From: Candidatus Saccharibacteria bacterium UBA6040
Lineage (GTDB): Bacteria > Patescibacteriota > Saccharimonadia > Saccharimonadales > Saccharimonadaceae
Assembly: GCA_002429245.1 (NCBI GenBank)
Contig: DIZA01000006.1
Location: 124,001-188,000 of the forward strand
DNA: 64,000 bases
Reading direction: 5' to 3'
Shown here: in pieces, positions 8,385 to 16,975 of the stretch
How the letters are laid out: each line of letters begins with the position of its first letter
Numbering within the stretch: position 1 is the stretch's first letter
The notes under the pieces: generated by a model
Told to the model about the DNA's origin: nothing
Database searches by the model: none
The model's input: only the letters and a program-made list of their open reading frames with translations
Made by a program: the position numbers and the translations under genes

Positions 8385-8912
8385 CTATGCTTCTTTGAAC
8401 CAAGTAGTATAAGCAGATCGGGCCTTAACGATTTTTGGGGCAATGACGATAGAACAGTAGCCATTGCCTGGGTTTTTGTTGAAGTAATCTTGGTGATAAT
8501 CCTCGGCTGGATAAAAGACATCGAGCTTTTTCAGTTCCGTCGTTAGGGGTGCGTCCCAGTGTGCTTTGGCGCGTTCTTCGGCTGCTTCAAAAGCTTCTTT
8601 TTGCGTGTCATCGGTGTAATACATAGCCGAGCGGTACTGTGTCCCAACGTCTGCACCTTGTCGGTTTAAGGTTGTCGGGTCATGAATAAGGAAGAACAGG
8701 TCGAGGATGACGTCATCAGGTATGATCGTTTCGTCGAAAGTTATTTTCACCACTTCTGCGTGATTGGTATCACCGGTCGAAACTTCTTCGTAGCTAGGGT
8801 CAACAGTATCACCACCGGCGTAGCCACTGACGACTTCGGTTACTCCTTTGAGTCGGCGATAAACAGCGTCTAAACACCAGAAACATCCACCTGCGATCAC
8901 GTATGTTGTCAT
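8385..8912 (-). CDS. msrA: Peptide methionine sulfoxide reductase A
   Basis: 175 aa with the MsrA active-site motif GGCFWCLD near the N-terminus, SGYAGGD and VGTQYRSAMYY. It reduces methionine-S-sulfoxide in proteins. The catalytic Cys is in GCFWC; no Cys pair is obvious at the C-terminus apart from NGYCSIV, which could resolve. On the minus strand TATAAT (8924-8919) ends 6 nt before ATG 8912, so it is leaderless and divergent from the MutY-like gene. Confidence 0.93.
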   Translation of the reverse strand: MTTYVIAGGCFWCLDAVYRRLKGVTEVVSGYAGGDTVDPSYEEVSTGDTNHAEVVKITFDETIIPDDVILDLFFLIHDPTTLNRQGADVGTQYRSAMYYTDDTQKEAFEAAEERAKAHWDAPLTTELKKLDVFYPAEDYHQDYFNKNPGNGYCSIVIAPKIVKARSAYTTWFKEA

Positions 8913-8918
8913 ACTCTT

Positions 8919-8947
8919 ATTATACGCTTCGGGTCTTAAAGTATAAT
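8919..8947. promoter_or_regulatory. Divergent -10 boxes for msrA and mutY-like gene
   Basis: Minus-strand TATAAT (8924-8919) and plus-strand TATAAT (8942-8947) serve the two genes. The start codons are 42 bp apart, and each -10 lies 6-7 nt from its start. Confidence 0.75.
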
Positions 8948-8954
8948 AGATCGG

Positions 8955-9755
8955 ATGAATGCTTTGGAATTTAATGAAGAAGTCTGGGAAAAGGGGCGAG
9001 AGCTCTACCGAGATATGCCGTGGCGCAGTAACACCGAGCCATACTTTGTATTGGTGAGCGAACTAATGCTACAGCAAACCCAAGTTGACCGTGTTATTCT
9101 GAAGTTTGAATTATTTATAGGGACGTTTCCGACGATTGCCGATCTGGCGACTGCACCTCTGTCGGAAGTGCTGAGGATTTGGAGTGGTCTTGGGTATAAT
9201 CGGCGCGCGAAGTTTCTGCACGAGGCTGCAAGAAAAGTTGCCGCTGAATATAATGGTAAGATCCCCGATACGTATGAAGGACTCGTTAACCTTCCTGGGA
9301 TCGGGCCAAACACAGCCGGGGCAATTCTTGCGTATAGTTTTAATCAACCAGTCGTTTTTATCGAGACGAATGTGCGAACGGTCTATTTTCATCACTTTCT
9401 CGAGGACCAATCGCTTGTCACCGACGCTGAACTAAAAGCATTAGCTACCAAAACGATAGACAAAGAGCATCCCCGCGAGTGGTACTGGGCACTAATGGAC
9501 TACGGATCGTTTTTGAAGAAACAAGGTGCCGGACGCATTGATAAAAGTAGTCACTACAAGAAGCAGGCACCCCTAAAAGGTAGTTTGCGTGAAATTCGAG
9601 GCCTCATCTTGAAGGCACTTGCGACAAAGGACCACACTGAACGTGGCCTACGAAACCAACTTCCCGATGATGAACGGTTCGAACAAGCCCTTATGGCCCT
9701 CAAAAATGAAGGCTTCGTAACTCAAACCGACGGTCGGTTACATTTAACGAGATAA
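8955..9755 (+). CDS. MutY-like A/G-specific adenine glycosylase without Fe-S loop
   Basis: 266 aa. The MutY-type catalytic Glu context is present (VSELMLQQTQVDRV), as are the HhH (VNLPGIGPNTAGAIL) and GYNRRAKFL. Two oddities: the normally invariant catalytic Asp of the HhH-GPD motif is Glu at residue 137 (FIETNVRTV), and there is no C-terminal four-Cys Fe-S cluster or NUDT1-like 8-oxoG domain; a short wHTH-like tail replaces them. I recall FIETN in a subfamily annotated as adenine glycosylases, so this may be a lineage trait. TATAAT ends 7 nt before the ATG. Confidence 0.8.
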   Translation: MNALEFNEEVWEKGRELYRDMPWRSNTEPYFVLVSELMLQQTQVDRVILKFELFIGTFPTIADLATAPLSEVLRIWSGLGYNRRAKFLHEAARKVAAEYNGKIPDTYEGLVNLPGIGPNTAGAILAYSFNQPVVFIETNVRTVYFHHFLEDQSLVTDAELKALATKTIDKEHPREWYWALMDYGSFLKKQGAGRIDKSSHYKKQAPLKGSLREIRGLILKALATKDHTERGLRNQLPDDERFEQALMALKNEGFVTQTDGRLHLTR

Positions 9756-9773
9756 ACGGTATAATAAAGTAAC

Positions 9774-10313
9774 ATGAACATACGAGTCCGCCTTGTTGTA
9801 TTTGCCCTGATTACCGCTTCACTGCTGTCGGTTTTTGCATTAAAAAATACATACGCCGAAGATTTATCAAGTGACCAGATCAGTCGGATTAGTGCGAACT
9901 GTCTTTCGATCAAAGGCTCCCTCAATCAACTTCACGCCAGCGATGCTTTGCTGCGCGTGAACCGTGGCCAAATTTACGAATCAATGGGAAGCAAACTCAT
10001 GGGTAATTTCAACGCTCGTCTTGGCAACAATGGGCTGGATAACAAGGGGCTCGTTGTCGTGTCGGATGAATACCAAACAGCGCTGGCGACATTCCGTAAC
10101 GATTATCAAGCGTATGAAAAGCAACTCTCGACAACCATCAAGATTGATTGCGGTAAAGATCAAGCCGGATTCCATACTGCGTTGCTTGATGCTCGTACAA
10201 AACGTGGCACTGTCCACGACGATATCCTGCATCTTAATCAGTACATCGATGACTATCGTTCGGCGGTGAATGATTTTATGCTTAACTTCGATAGAGTGAC
10301 GGGGAGCAACTGA
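9774..10313 (+). CDS. Exported hypothetical protein
   Basis: 179 aa with a clear N-terminal signal or anchor (RLVVFALITASLLSVFALKNTYAED, likely cleaved after TYA). The mature part is helical and polar with two Cys. I do not recognise a family. TATAAT (9760-9765) ends 8 nt before the ATG. It overlaps the next gene by one base (TGATG), so the pair is an operon of two envelope proteins. Confidence 0.75.
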   Translation: MNIRVRLVVFALITASLLSVFALKNTYAEDLSSDQISRISANCLSIKGSLNQLHASDALLRVNRGQIYESMGSKLMGNFNARLGNNGLDNKGLVVVSDEYQTALATFRNDYQAYEKQLSTTIKIDCGKDQAGFHTALLDARTKRGTVHDDILHLNQYIDDYRSAVNDFMLNFDRVTGSN

Positions 10314-10693
10314 TGGACGACGAACCGACGGCAGTAGCACAAGAAGAGCAACTCGGATTCTGGATTGAGCACCGATTCCTGCTACTGATTATTGGAACAC
10401 TGATCGTTGCAACCGCCCTTGTCTCAATTAGTATCGTGATTTATAACGTGAGTGGCTCGGCACAACTCGACCTTAGTCGTCCTGGCTACCAGTCGGTCAG
10501 TGACAAAGTTGATCGAACTGATCCCGTGACCGATTACAGTGCGTTTGGTCCCGTAAACAAGGGGACGGTGAATGACTTCACGACAATCTATGACCAGCAA
10601 GCCGACAAAGCCAAGGGTGTCGATGCGTTTAATGGTGATCCATTGAACCCAGAGGTGCTTGAATTCGGTGACCCAACTACACCTGCGCAGTAA
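10313..10693 (+). CDS. Single-pass membrane protein, unknown
   Basis: 126 aa: a short acidic N-terminus, one TM helix (FLLLIIGTLIVATALVSISIVIYNV) and a polar extracellular tail rich in Asp, Pro and Thr. Start by TGATG overlap with the upstream exported protein. Its 3' end overlaps the convergent HD gene by 17 bp. No recognised domain. Confidence 0.7.
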   Translation: MDDEPTAVAQEEQLGFWIEHRFLLLIIGTLIVATALVSISIVIYNVSGSAQLDLSRPGYQSVSDKVDRTDPVTDYSAFGPVNKGTVNDFTTIYDQQADKAKGVDAFNGDPLNPEVLEFGDPTTPAQ

Positions 10694-11363
10694 CGCCAAA
10701 TTCTACTTCGAATAGTTCACAAAGTAGGGAATAATCTGCGACAAGTTGCGGAAATTCATTGAATCGTTCAGCCATTCTTTTTCGGAGTCCGTCGTGGGCA
10801 AGGCCCAGTTCGGCAGAAGTGTGTACATCATAGTCTTCATTCATTATCTTTTGTCCAGCACCAAGAATATCGACAACGACCGGTAAGAGCTTATCAACTG
10901 CACGAGTGAATCGTGATTCAAGATCGGCTTGTTGTTCGTAGTCGTAGAGTAACCCTCTTGTTCTTGGCGGTAGTTCGGCTAGTAGGCTCTCAAGGGCAGC
11001 ATGCTCGGTCTGCTCTTTTTGTAAAAGTGCGTCATCGTCGAGCTGAAATGTTGCGACGTCACCCGTCTTTACTTCGATCAAATCATGTACCATCGCGTAA
11101 TCATTCACCAGGCTGGCATTCAATGTTGCTGGATACAGCATGTGGGCTAGTTCACTTGCGACCATGCCAAGCATGTAGCTGTGCTCGACATCAGATTCGC
11201 GCGTTCTTTCGTCATAACGGGGAACTCGTTCGACTCGTGCGAACCGCATCGCAAGTCCACCAAGCTCAAGAATGACTGATGCACTGGTAGGGTAGGCTCG
11301 TGTTTCCGGGAACTCAGCAAGAGTTTCCTTTTGGTCAACTTTTCTGACTAATCTTTCATTCAT
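10677..11363 (-). CDS. HD-domain phosphohydrolase (YfbR-like)
   Basis: 228 aa with HD-superfamily metal ligands in order: ESDVEHSYMLGM (H), NDYAMVHDLIEVKTGD (HD) and a later Asp region. The spacing resembles YfbR-type 5'-deoxynucleotidases and other small HD hydrolases. GGAAAGG lies 9 nt before ATG 11363; the ATG at 11381 lies upstream of that site and is less likely. It neighbours a Nudix-type and a DNPH1-like gene, suggesting nucleotide-pool cleaning. Confidence 0.75.
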   Translation of the reverse strand: MNERLVRKVDQKETLAEFPETRAYPTSASVILELGGLAMRFARVERVPRYDERTRESDVEHSYMLGMVASELAHMLYPATLNASLVNDYAMVHDLIEVKTGDVATFQLDDDALLQKEQTEHAALESLLAELPPRTRGLLYDYEQQADLESRFTRAVDKLLPVVVDILGAGQKIMNEDYDVHTSAELGLAHDGLRKRMAERFNEFPQLVADYSLLCELFEVEFGVTAQV

Positions 11364-11462
11364 GACTATGCACCTTTCCATAATCAGTCATTACCAACAG
11401 ATTACATATTCACTGTAATAAGTTGCAAAGAATAAAAATAGAAAGTATAATTTGAGTCAAAT

Positions 11463-12155
11463 ATGATTGACTTAATTACCGTAAATCATCACATTCAAAA
11501 ACACATTATTGACGTGTTGATGTATGCAGAGGTTGCGCGCTTCCGAGATCTACGCCCCCCAAAGACGGACACGAACTTATTTAGCTATCATTTGAATACC
11601 TTGATCAAATTGGACCTCGTGAAAAAACTCGAACTCGGTTATACGCTAACAACGAACGGATTGTCGTATGTTGACCGCGTCAGCACCGAAAAACGGGTAG
11701 TCCGCATGCAGCCAAAAATTATCTCGATGTTGTTGATTCAAAATAGTGAAGGCGATGTTTTATTGCAACGACGTCGAAAACAGCCATATATCAATGCCTG
11801 GACGCTCCCGTATGGGAAGATTCACATCGATGACGCCACACTTGAAGCAGCCGCGCAACGGGAGGTAGAAGAAAAATTAGGTATAAAAGGGCAGAAGCTC
11901 AGTCATGCGGGTGTTTGTTATATTCGAGTCCGGGCTGGTAAAGATATTCTCTCAACAACAACGACGCATGTTTTTAAATTCAATAGCGACAATATTAAAA
12001 CGACCGACGATATCATCTGGGCTCGTCCACACAAGCTAGATCAGTATCGACTTGCTCCTGCAGTGCAAGCGATTGTATCGCGTGGGTTCTTTAACGATCC
12101 ATTTTTCTTTGAAGAGTTCGAGGAAGAGTGGCTTGAGCAAGAAACTGTTCGATAG
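11463..12155 (+). CDS. Winged-helix / Nudix fusion, probable sensor-regulator
   Basis: 230 aa. Residues about 5-75 look like a winged helix (HIIDVLMYAEVARFRDLRPP... FSYHLNTLIKLDLVKKLELGYTLT); about 85-215 is a Nudix fold. The Nudix box is imperfect: one extra residue in the loop (GKIHIDD) and REVEEKLGI, where the second Glu of the EE pair is Lys. A metal ligand is therefore lost, which favours ligand sensing over hydrolysis, as in NrtR-type regulators (though those carry the HTH at the C-terminus). TATAAT (11446-11451) lies 11 nt before the ATG. The gene is divergent from the HD gene and overlaps the DNPH1-like gene tail to tail by 65 bp. Confidence 0.7.
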   Translation: MIDLITVNHHIQKHIIDVLMYAEVARFRDLRPPKTDTNLFSYHLNTLIKLDLVKKLELGYTLTTNGLSYVDRVSTEKRVVRMQPKIISMLLIQNSEGDVLLQRRRKQPYINAWTLPYGKIHIDDATLEAAAQREVEEKLGIKGQKLSHAGVCYIRVRAGKDILSTTTTHVFKFNSDNIKTTDDIIWARPHKLDQYRLAPAVQAIVSRGFFNDPFFFEEFEEEWLEQETVR

Positions 12156-12546
12156 TTTCCTGTAAAGTCTCGGGTGTGACATACGCAACGTGATTGTAGG
12201 CATTACCTGCAACCATGGCTGATAGTTTTTTGTCTGAATCTTTCATAAATAGGCAAAGTATAGGTCGCTCAAGCTTTTCGGCGTAGGCAAGCTCATACCC
12301 AACGCCGAGTGAAGGGTTTGTTACCTCTGCAATGACGACGTCTGCATCGTTAATCATGCCGATGTCACGTACATAGATCTCATCGGCAGGTAGTGGGCTC
12401 CCGCCAAAATTGATAGCATCGTGTACAAATATCTCGCTGAGTACTTCTGCGCCGGTTGATTTTATCGTTTCAAGAATCGTAAGGTACGAAGACGTATCGC
12501 CACCACCTCTAATTGAGCAGGCAAAGTAGACCTTTAAGCTCGACAT
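12091..12546 (-). CDS. Nucleoside 2-deoxyribosyltransferase / DNPH1-like N-hydrolase
   Basis: 151 aa with KVYFACSIRGG at the N-terminus, the catalytic-Glu region DADVVIAEVTNPSLGVGYELAYA, and DVRDIG-like residues (IYVRDIGMI). These are hallmarks of the nucleoside 2-deoxyribosyltransferase superfamily, closest in look to Rcl/DNPH1, which cleaves the glycosidic bond of 5'-monophosphate deoxynucleosides. It overlaps the murC-like stop by one base, so it is translated in that operon. Confidence 0.8.
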   Translation of the reverse strand: MSSLKVYFACSIRGGGDTSSYLTILETIKSTGAEVLSEIFVHDAINFGGSPLPADEIYVRDIGMINDADVVIAEVTNPSLGVGYELAYAEKLERPILCLFMKDSDKKLSAMVAGNAYNHVAYVTPETLQETIEQFLAQATLPRTLQRKMDR

Positions 12547-13790
12547 TAAGCGTTTCTTTCGCGAACCCAGTTATCGATAGTTCCTGCACCCATGCACAGA
12601 ACGAGCTTGCCTTCACTGCGTGCTTTTTGAATGTCATTCCAAAGTGCATCACCGAACTGGGCAATATGGATTGACGCTTTGTTAGTGATATTCTGGGTCA
12701 ACTCTTCGGGGGTTAAGATTGGCTCGTCGGGATCTTCACGCGATAAATACGTAGGAAGCCAGTAAATCTCATCGGCTAACTCGAACTGATCAAGGTAGTC
12801 TTTCTGAATACGAGTTTGGCGACGATTCTGGTGAGGTTGATAGACTAACACGACGTGGTCAGAAAGTTCACGAGCGAGTTGCAATGTCGCAGCGATTTCT
12901 TTTGGGTGATGGCCGTAATCCGAATACAGGTTATCGCCAATTCGTTCAAATCGTCGGTCTGTTCCAGGGAAGGTACCAAGCGCCGTCACGACGTCATCGT
13001 CTTTTGCGACTCCTAAGTACTCAATCGCTTTCGATACCAACGTTGCGTTGCGTCGGTTATGCGCACCAGCCAAAGGGAGTGTGAGGACTGCATCTAGTAT
13101 CCAAGCTTTCTCATCTACATTTTCAATGTAGTCGGCGTCCGTCCGCCACATAATCGTGTGTTCTGATTGGCTAATGAACTCTTTAAAGGCGGCAGTGTAT
13201 TGGTTTTCTGTCGGATATGTATCCGGGTGATCGTAATCAATCGCCGTAATGAGCGAAAGATATGGATGGAAGTTAAGGAAGTTGCGGTCGTACTCATCAC
13301 ATTCGTAAATGAAGTATTCACTTTTTGGATCAAACTGGCCACTTGGTCCAAAAGAAATCGTCGTCCCAACAGAATAACTAATAGGAATTCCAAGTTGTTT
13401 CATTGTCCAGATCATCATGCCGGTCGTCGTTGTTTTACCGTGTGTTCCAGCAATTGCGATCAGCTTCAGATCTTTTTCTTGAATAATGTAGGCAAGAAAT
13501 TCATCGCGTTTACTAACGCGGATACCTAGCTCGTTCGCAAGTACTAATTCAGCATGATCGCTAGGCAGGGCGGACGTATAGACGAACCAATCAATCGGCG
13601 TCGCGATGTGACTTTCTCGTAGAAAACTTCCGTCTTGACCGATAGTGACCGTGACCCCTTGCTCACGGAGCTCTTCAGTTATAAGGCTCTCACTTAGGTC
13701 AGATCCCATAATCGTGTGACCCGCATCTCTCGCGATCTCAACGAGTGGTCCAATGCCAACGCCCCCAAGACCCGAAAAGTATATATTCAT
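12546..13790 (-). CDS. murC: UDP-N-acetylmuramate--L-alanine ligase (MurC/Mpl family)
   Basis: 414 aa: an N-terminal Rossmann loop (YFSGLGGVGIGPL), the Mur-ligase ATP loop (AIAGTHGKTTTTGMM), the DYDHPDTYPT metal/ligand region and GAHNRRNATL of the central domain. It adds the first amino acid of the peptidoglycan stem, or a peptide if it is an Mpl-like enzyme. On the minus strand TATACT (13802-13797) ends 6 nt before ATG 13790; the upstream ATG at 13808 overlaps the promoter and is rejected. Confidence 0.85.
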   Translation of the reverse strand: MNIYFSGLGGVGIGPLVEIARDAGHTIMGSDLSESLITEELREQGVTVTIGQDGSFLRESHIATPIDWFVYTSALPSDHAELVLANELGIRVSKRDEFLAYIIQEKDLKLIAIAGTHGKTTTTGMMIWTMKQLGIPISYSVGTTISFGPSGQFDPKSEYFIYECDEYDRNFLNFHPYLSLITAIDYDHPDTYPTENQYTAAFKEFISQSEHTIMWRTDADYIENVDEKAWILDAVLTLPLAGAHNRRNATLVSKAIEYLGVAKDDDVVTALGTFPGTDRRFERIGDNLYSDYGHHPKEIAATLQLARELSDHVVLVYQPHQNRRQTRIQKDYLDQFELADEIYWLPTYLSREDPDEPILTPEELTQNITNKASIHIAQFGDALWNDIQKARSEGKLVLCMGAGTIDNWVRERNA

Positions 13791-13891
13791 AGCATTAGTA
13801 TATATCAACTTGCTCCCTCAGGTAGAACTGTGGTGTAATAGGGATAGAAAAAGTGGGCTCGCTTACAGTATAAAAAGTTCATAAACATACC

Positions 13892-15112
13892 ATGCTAAAA
13901 AACATCATCCATCAGGTATTAATCCGACGTCATTTCTGGCGCCATGCAACGTTTAGCGAAATCGCCGAGCTCTATGCTTCGAGGGTACTGCGTATGTTGG
14001 CACTCAACATTGCGGCGTCATTCATGTCGATCTTCCTGTATCAGCATGGCCTTAGTATTCCGTCCATCGCCCTTTTCTGGGCAATTTTCTTTGGGTTCAA
14101 GAGTCTGATTGCGATTCCAGCCGCGGCACTGGCCGCACGAGTAGGAGCGAAACACGGCATCCTTATCTCAAATTTGATGTATATTCCGTCGATGATTGCT
14201 TTCGCTTTCGTGCCTGAATATGGTATCTGGTTGCTTGTCCCTGTCGTGCTTTTCCAGGGAACCTCGTCGGCACTTTATTCAATTTCCTACAGCATCGATT
14301 TCTCGAAAGTAAAAAGCATTCATCATGCAGGTAAAGAAATTGCGTACATGAACATTGTTGAAAAGATTACGACTGGGCTGAGCCCGCTCATCGGGGGACT
14401 GATTGCCTTCTTGCTCGGCCCTCAAGTTGTTCTTGCAATTGCGGCGGTTTTATTTGCGATTGCTGCTGTTCCGCTCTTGCAAACAGCCGAACAAGAATTG
14501 CCTCGTCAGAAACTCGACTTCAAGGGCTTTCCGTGGCACCTGGTTCGTCCGAATATCGTTCCTCAGGTTGCACTTGGCTTTGACGTCTTTACATCAGGAA
14601 CGGTTTGGACGCTTTTCACGGCAGTCTTTATCATCGGTGTGTCTGCAACCAACGAGGTGTATGCCTTGAATGGCGCGCTCCTTTCTGTGGTACTCTTTGC
14701 GGCACTTGGGGCTTCGTACGCCTATGGAAGGCTGATTGACAGTAAGAGGGGAGGAGATTTACTCCGTATTGCATCAGTCGGAAATGCATTGACTCACGTG
14801 ATGCGTGCTTTCACGACCGCTCCTATTCAGATTGCCGGACTTAACGTCGCGAACGAAGCTGCGACAACAGGATATACGATGGCCTACACGAGGGGAGTAT
14901 TCGACAATGCAGACCTGTCTGGTAAGCGAACGACGTATTTGGGGATCGTCGAAGTACTCTCTAACTTCGGCGCTGCGCTTGGTGGAGTCGTCCTGTTCTT
15001 CCTTATCGGTGCGTTAGGCGACGATCATCGAGCGATTCAAGTATTCTTCTTCACCGCTGCAGGTATTGTGCTACTGATTATGACGGCTCGTTTCCCTCTC
15101 TACCGAAAGTAG
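13892..15112 (+). CDS. MFS transporter, unknown substrate
   Basis: 406 aa with about 12 hydrophobic segments and an MFS shape (ALAARVGAKHGILISNLMYI replaces a classical motif A; second half from about residue 215). TATAAA about 22 nt upstream may be the -10, giving a short leader. No family-specific motif tells the substrate. Confidence 0.7.
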   Translation: MLKNIIHQVLIRRHFWRHATFSEIAELYASRVLRMLALNIAASFMSIFLYQHGLSIPSIALFWAIFFGFKSLIAIPAAALAARVGAKHGILISNLMYIPSMIAFAFVPEYGIWLLVPVVLFQGTSSALYSISYSIDFSKVKSIHHAGKEIAYMNIVEKITTGLSPLIGGLIAFLLGPQVVLAIAAVLFAIAAVPLLQTAEQELPRQKLDFKGFPWHLVRPNIVPQVALGFDVFTSGTVWTLFTAVFIIGVSATNEVYALNGALLSVVLFAALGASYAYGRLIDSKRGGDLLRIASVGNALTHVMRAFTTAPIQIAGLNVANEAATTGYTMAYTRGVFDNADLSGKRTTYLGIVEVLSNFGAALGGVVLFFLIGALGDDHRAIQVFFFTAAGIVLLIMTARFPLYRK

Positions 15113-15161
15113 TAGCCGTGAGGTACAATAAGGGCAAGTAGTAAGGTGGGAACCTCGAAAA

Positions 15162-15794
15162 GTGGCGGATAAAAGGCGAGTTAGAAAAACAGTCAAAGAC
15201 CTGCAACGTGTAAAAACGTGGCAACTATTGGTATTGCTCCTTTTGGTAGGTTTTATATCAGCAACATTTTTACGCCTTAACAACATTGGTATGGTGCAAC
15301 GCAGAGCCGCCGTTATTGCCGCTGACAGTGCAAACGATCAGACGGCTACCATTCAAAGATTGTACGATCTACAACAGTTCGTTTCGGCCCATATGAACAC
15401 CGACCTCGGCAAAGGTGTCTATCTCGAAGATTCTTATAATCGTGACTATCAAGTGTGGCAAACCACGGTCTACGGGGACGCCAACCCGAATGGCAATATT
15501 TACAAGAAAGCACAGGATGTTTGTGCACCAAGATTCAGCCATTATTCGACCGCATATTTGCAATGTACCACTAGTGAACTAGCCAAATACCCAGCTGCGG
15601 CCGATCCCGGTACTGATACGAGCTCACCAAAGCCTGCCAGTTATGTTCATAGCTACATTTCACCCGTTTGGTCACCCGATTTTGCAGGCTGGTCACTGGT
15701 CGTCTGCGTCGTCATTACACTCATGATTATTGCCCGACTGGTCAGCCTTGCGATCCTCAAATTATTGCTATCAAGACACTACCGAAGCGTTTAG
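15162..15794 (+). CDS. Two-TM membrane protein, unknown
   Basis: 210 aa, GTG start with an AAGGTGGG site about 11 nt upstream and TACAAT further up. A basic N-terminus precedes TM1 (WQLLVLLLLVGFISATFL); an extracellular region of about 120 residues with two Cys follows; TM2 is near the C-terminus (WSLVVCVVITLMIIARLVSLAI). No family recognised. Confidence 0.65.
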   Translation: MADKRRVRKTVKDLQRVKTWQLLVLLLLVGFISATFLRLNNIGMVQRRAAVIAADSANDQTATIQRLYDLQQFVSAHMNTDLGKGVYLEDSYNRDYQVWQTTVYGDANPNGNIYKKAQDVCAPRFSHYSTAYLQCTTSELAKYPAAADPGTDTSSPKPASYVHSYISPVWSPDFAGWSLVVCVVITLMIIARLVSLAILKLLLSRHYRSV

Positions 15795-15796
15795 TG

Positions 15797-15826
15797 TTGA
15801 CAGCCACCCTAGTCAAGCTGTACGCT
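15797..15826 (+). promoter_or_regulatory. Possible promoter of the 68-aa protein gene
   Basis: TTGACA (15797-15802) with TACGCT 18 bp downstream; a TATAGC (15835-15840) is a competing -10 without a -35. Confidence 0.4.
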
Positions 15827-15866
15827 TACTCTCGTATAGCACTAATAGGAGGTTATAAGATTTACC

Positions 15867-16073
15867 ATGGCTTACAGTCACACAAACTCAAAGGGCGTCA
15901 CTTATTACTTGCACAGCACTGAAGTTACACTTCGTGGTGGCAAACCACAGACTATCTACTTCTTCGCGAAGGTAGAGAAGAACGCGAAAGGTCAACCAGT
16001 AGACCTACCAGAAGACCGTGTTGTTAAAGAAAACCCACGCAACGGTTTCCTTACTGTTTCTAAAAAGAAGTAG
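15867..16073 (+). CDS. Small basic conserved-looking protein
   Basis: 68 aa, MAYSHTNSKGVTYYLHSTEV..., Lys/Arg-rich with two aromatic-rich beta segments (TYYLHSTEV, TIYFFAKVE) and a basic end (TVSKKK). It has its own leader and terminator, suggesting high expression. A perfect AGGAGG (15847-15852) lies 14 nt before the ATG, longer than usual. It could bind nucleic acid or the ribosome, but that is a guess from charge only. Confidence 0.7.
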   Translation: MAYSHTNSKGVTYYLHSTEVTLRGGKPQTIYFFAKVEKNAKGQPVDLPEDRVVKENPRNGFLTVSKKK

Positions 16074-16144
16074 TTTCGAAATTAGTCTTGCACCGTAAGC
16101 AGTTTGGCAATATACTAAAGCCAAACAAACAGGTGCTCAAAATT

Positions 16145-16167
16145 GCCCCCTCCCCGGGGGCTTTTTT
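16145..16167 (+). terminator. Rho-independent terminator
   Basis: GCCCCC (16145-16150), a TCCCC loop and GGGGGC (16156-16161), followed by TTTTTTG. Confidence 0.9.
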
Positions 16168-16213
16168 GTTTGTCATTGTTTTCTAGGGTGACTCCGTTGT
16201 AAAATAAGAATCA

Positions 16214-16975
16214 ATGAAGAATATGATCGAGGTCAAAGACCTTAAGAAACGTTACGGTGACAAACAGGCAGTAAACGGCGTCAGCTTCTCGGTAAAGAAG
16301 GGTGAGATTTTTGGTATCCTCGGTCCTAACGGTGCCGGCAAAACGACCACGCTTGAGATGATGGAGACACTCCGTACGATCGATTCTGGTAGCGTGGTGA
16401 TCGACGGTATCGACGTTAAAGAGAATCCACGGGCGATCAAATATTTGATTGGAGTCCAGCCTCAATCTCCGGCCTTCCAGGACAAGACGCGCCTTATAGA
16501 AGTTGTCCAAATGTTTGCTGCGGCTTATGGTGAGAAAGTTGACGCAATGGCCTTCCTTCGCGACGTCGACCTTGAAGACAAAGCCAAGTCGTATGTCGAA
16601 AACCTTTCGGGTGGCCAGAAGCAACGCCTTAGCATTACGACCGCGCTCGTACATGGTCCAAAAGTATTCTTCCTTGATGAGCCAACCACCGGACTTGATC
16701 CGCAAGCTCGTCGTAACCTTTGGGAACTCATCGAGAAAGTTCGTGACAGGGGAATCAGCGTTATCATGACAACGCACTACATGGACGAAGCGGAAATTCT
16801 ATGCGACCGCATCGCTGTCATGGATAATGGTGAGATTATCGCGCTTGATACGCCCGAAAACCTTATCAAACAACTACTGAAACGAGGCTTTAAAAAGGCG
16901 CAAGAAGTCCAGCAAGCAAACCTTGAAGACGTCTTCATCGACCTGACCGGCAAAGGATTGAGGGAAGATGCATAA
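16214..16975 (+). CDS. ABC transporter ATP-binding protein (ABC-2 exporter)
   Basis: 253 aa with Walker A (GPNGAGKTTT), Q-loop (GVQPQSPAF), signature (LSGGQKQRL), Walker B (KVFFLDEPTTGLDP) and H-loop (MTTHYMDEAE). The best resemblance is to DrrA/CcmA-like exporters. TAAAAT (16200-16205) ends 8 nt before the ATG. It overlaps the permease gene by one base (TAATG); the two make the exporter. Confidence 0.9.
   Translation: MKNMIEVKDLKKRYGDKQAVNGVSFSVKKGEIFGILGPNGAGKTTTLEMMETLRTIDSGSVVIDGIDVKENPRAIKYLIGVQPQSPAFQDKTRLIEVVQMFAAAYGEKVDAMAFLRDVDLEDKAKSYVENLSGGQKQRLSITTALVHGPKVFFLDEPTTGLDPQARRNLWELIEKVRDRGISVIMTTHYMDEAEILCDRIAVMDNGEIIALDTPENLIKQLLKRGFKKAQEVQQANLEDVFIDLTGKGLREDA

Noticed and set aside
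16211..16777. 188-aa minus-strand ORF opposite the ABC ATPase
   Set aside because: Lies wholly within a gene with all ABC motifs; no promoter or RBS.
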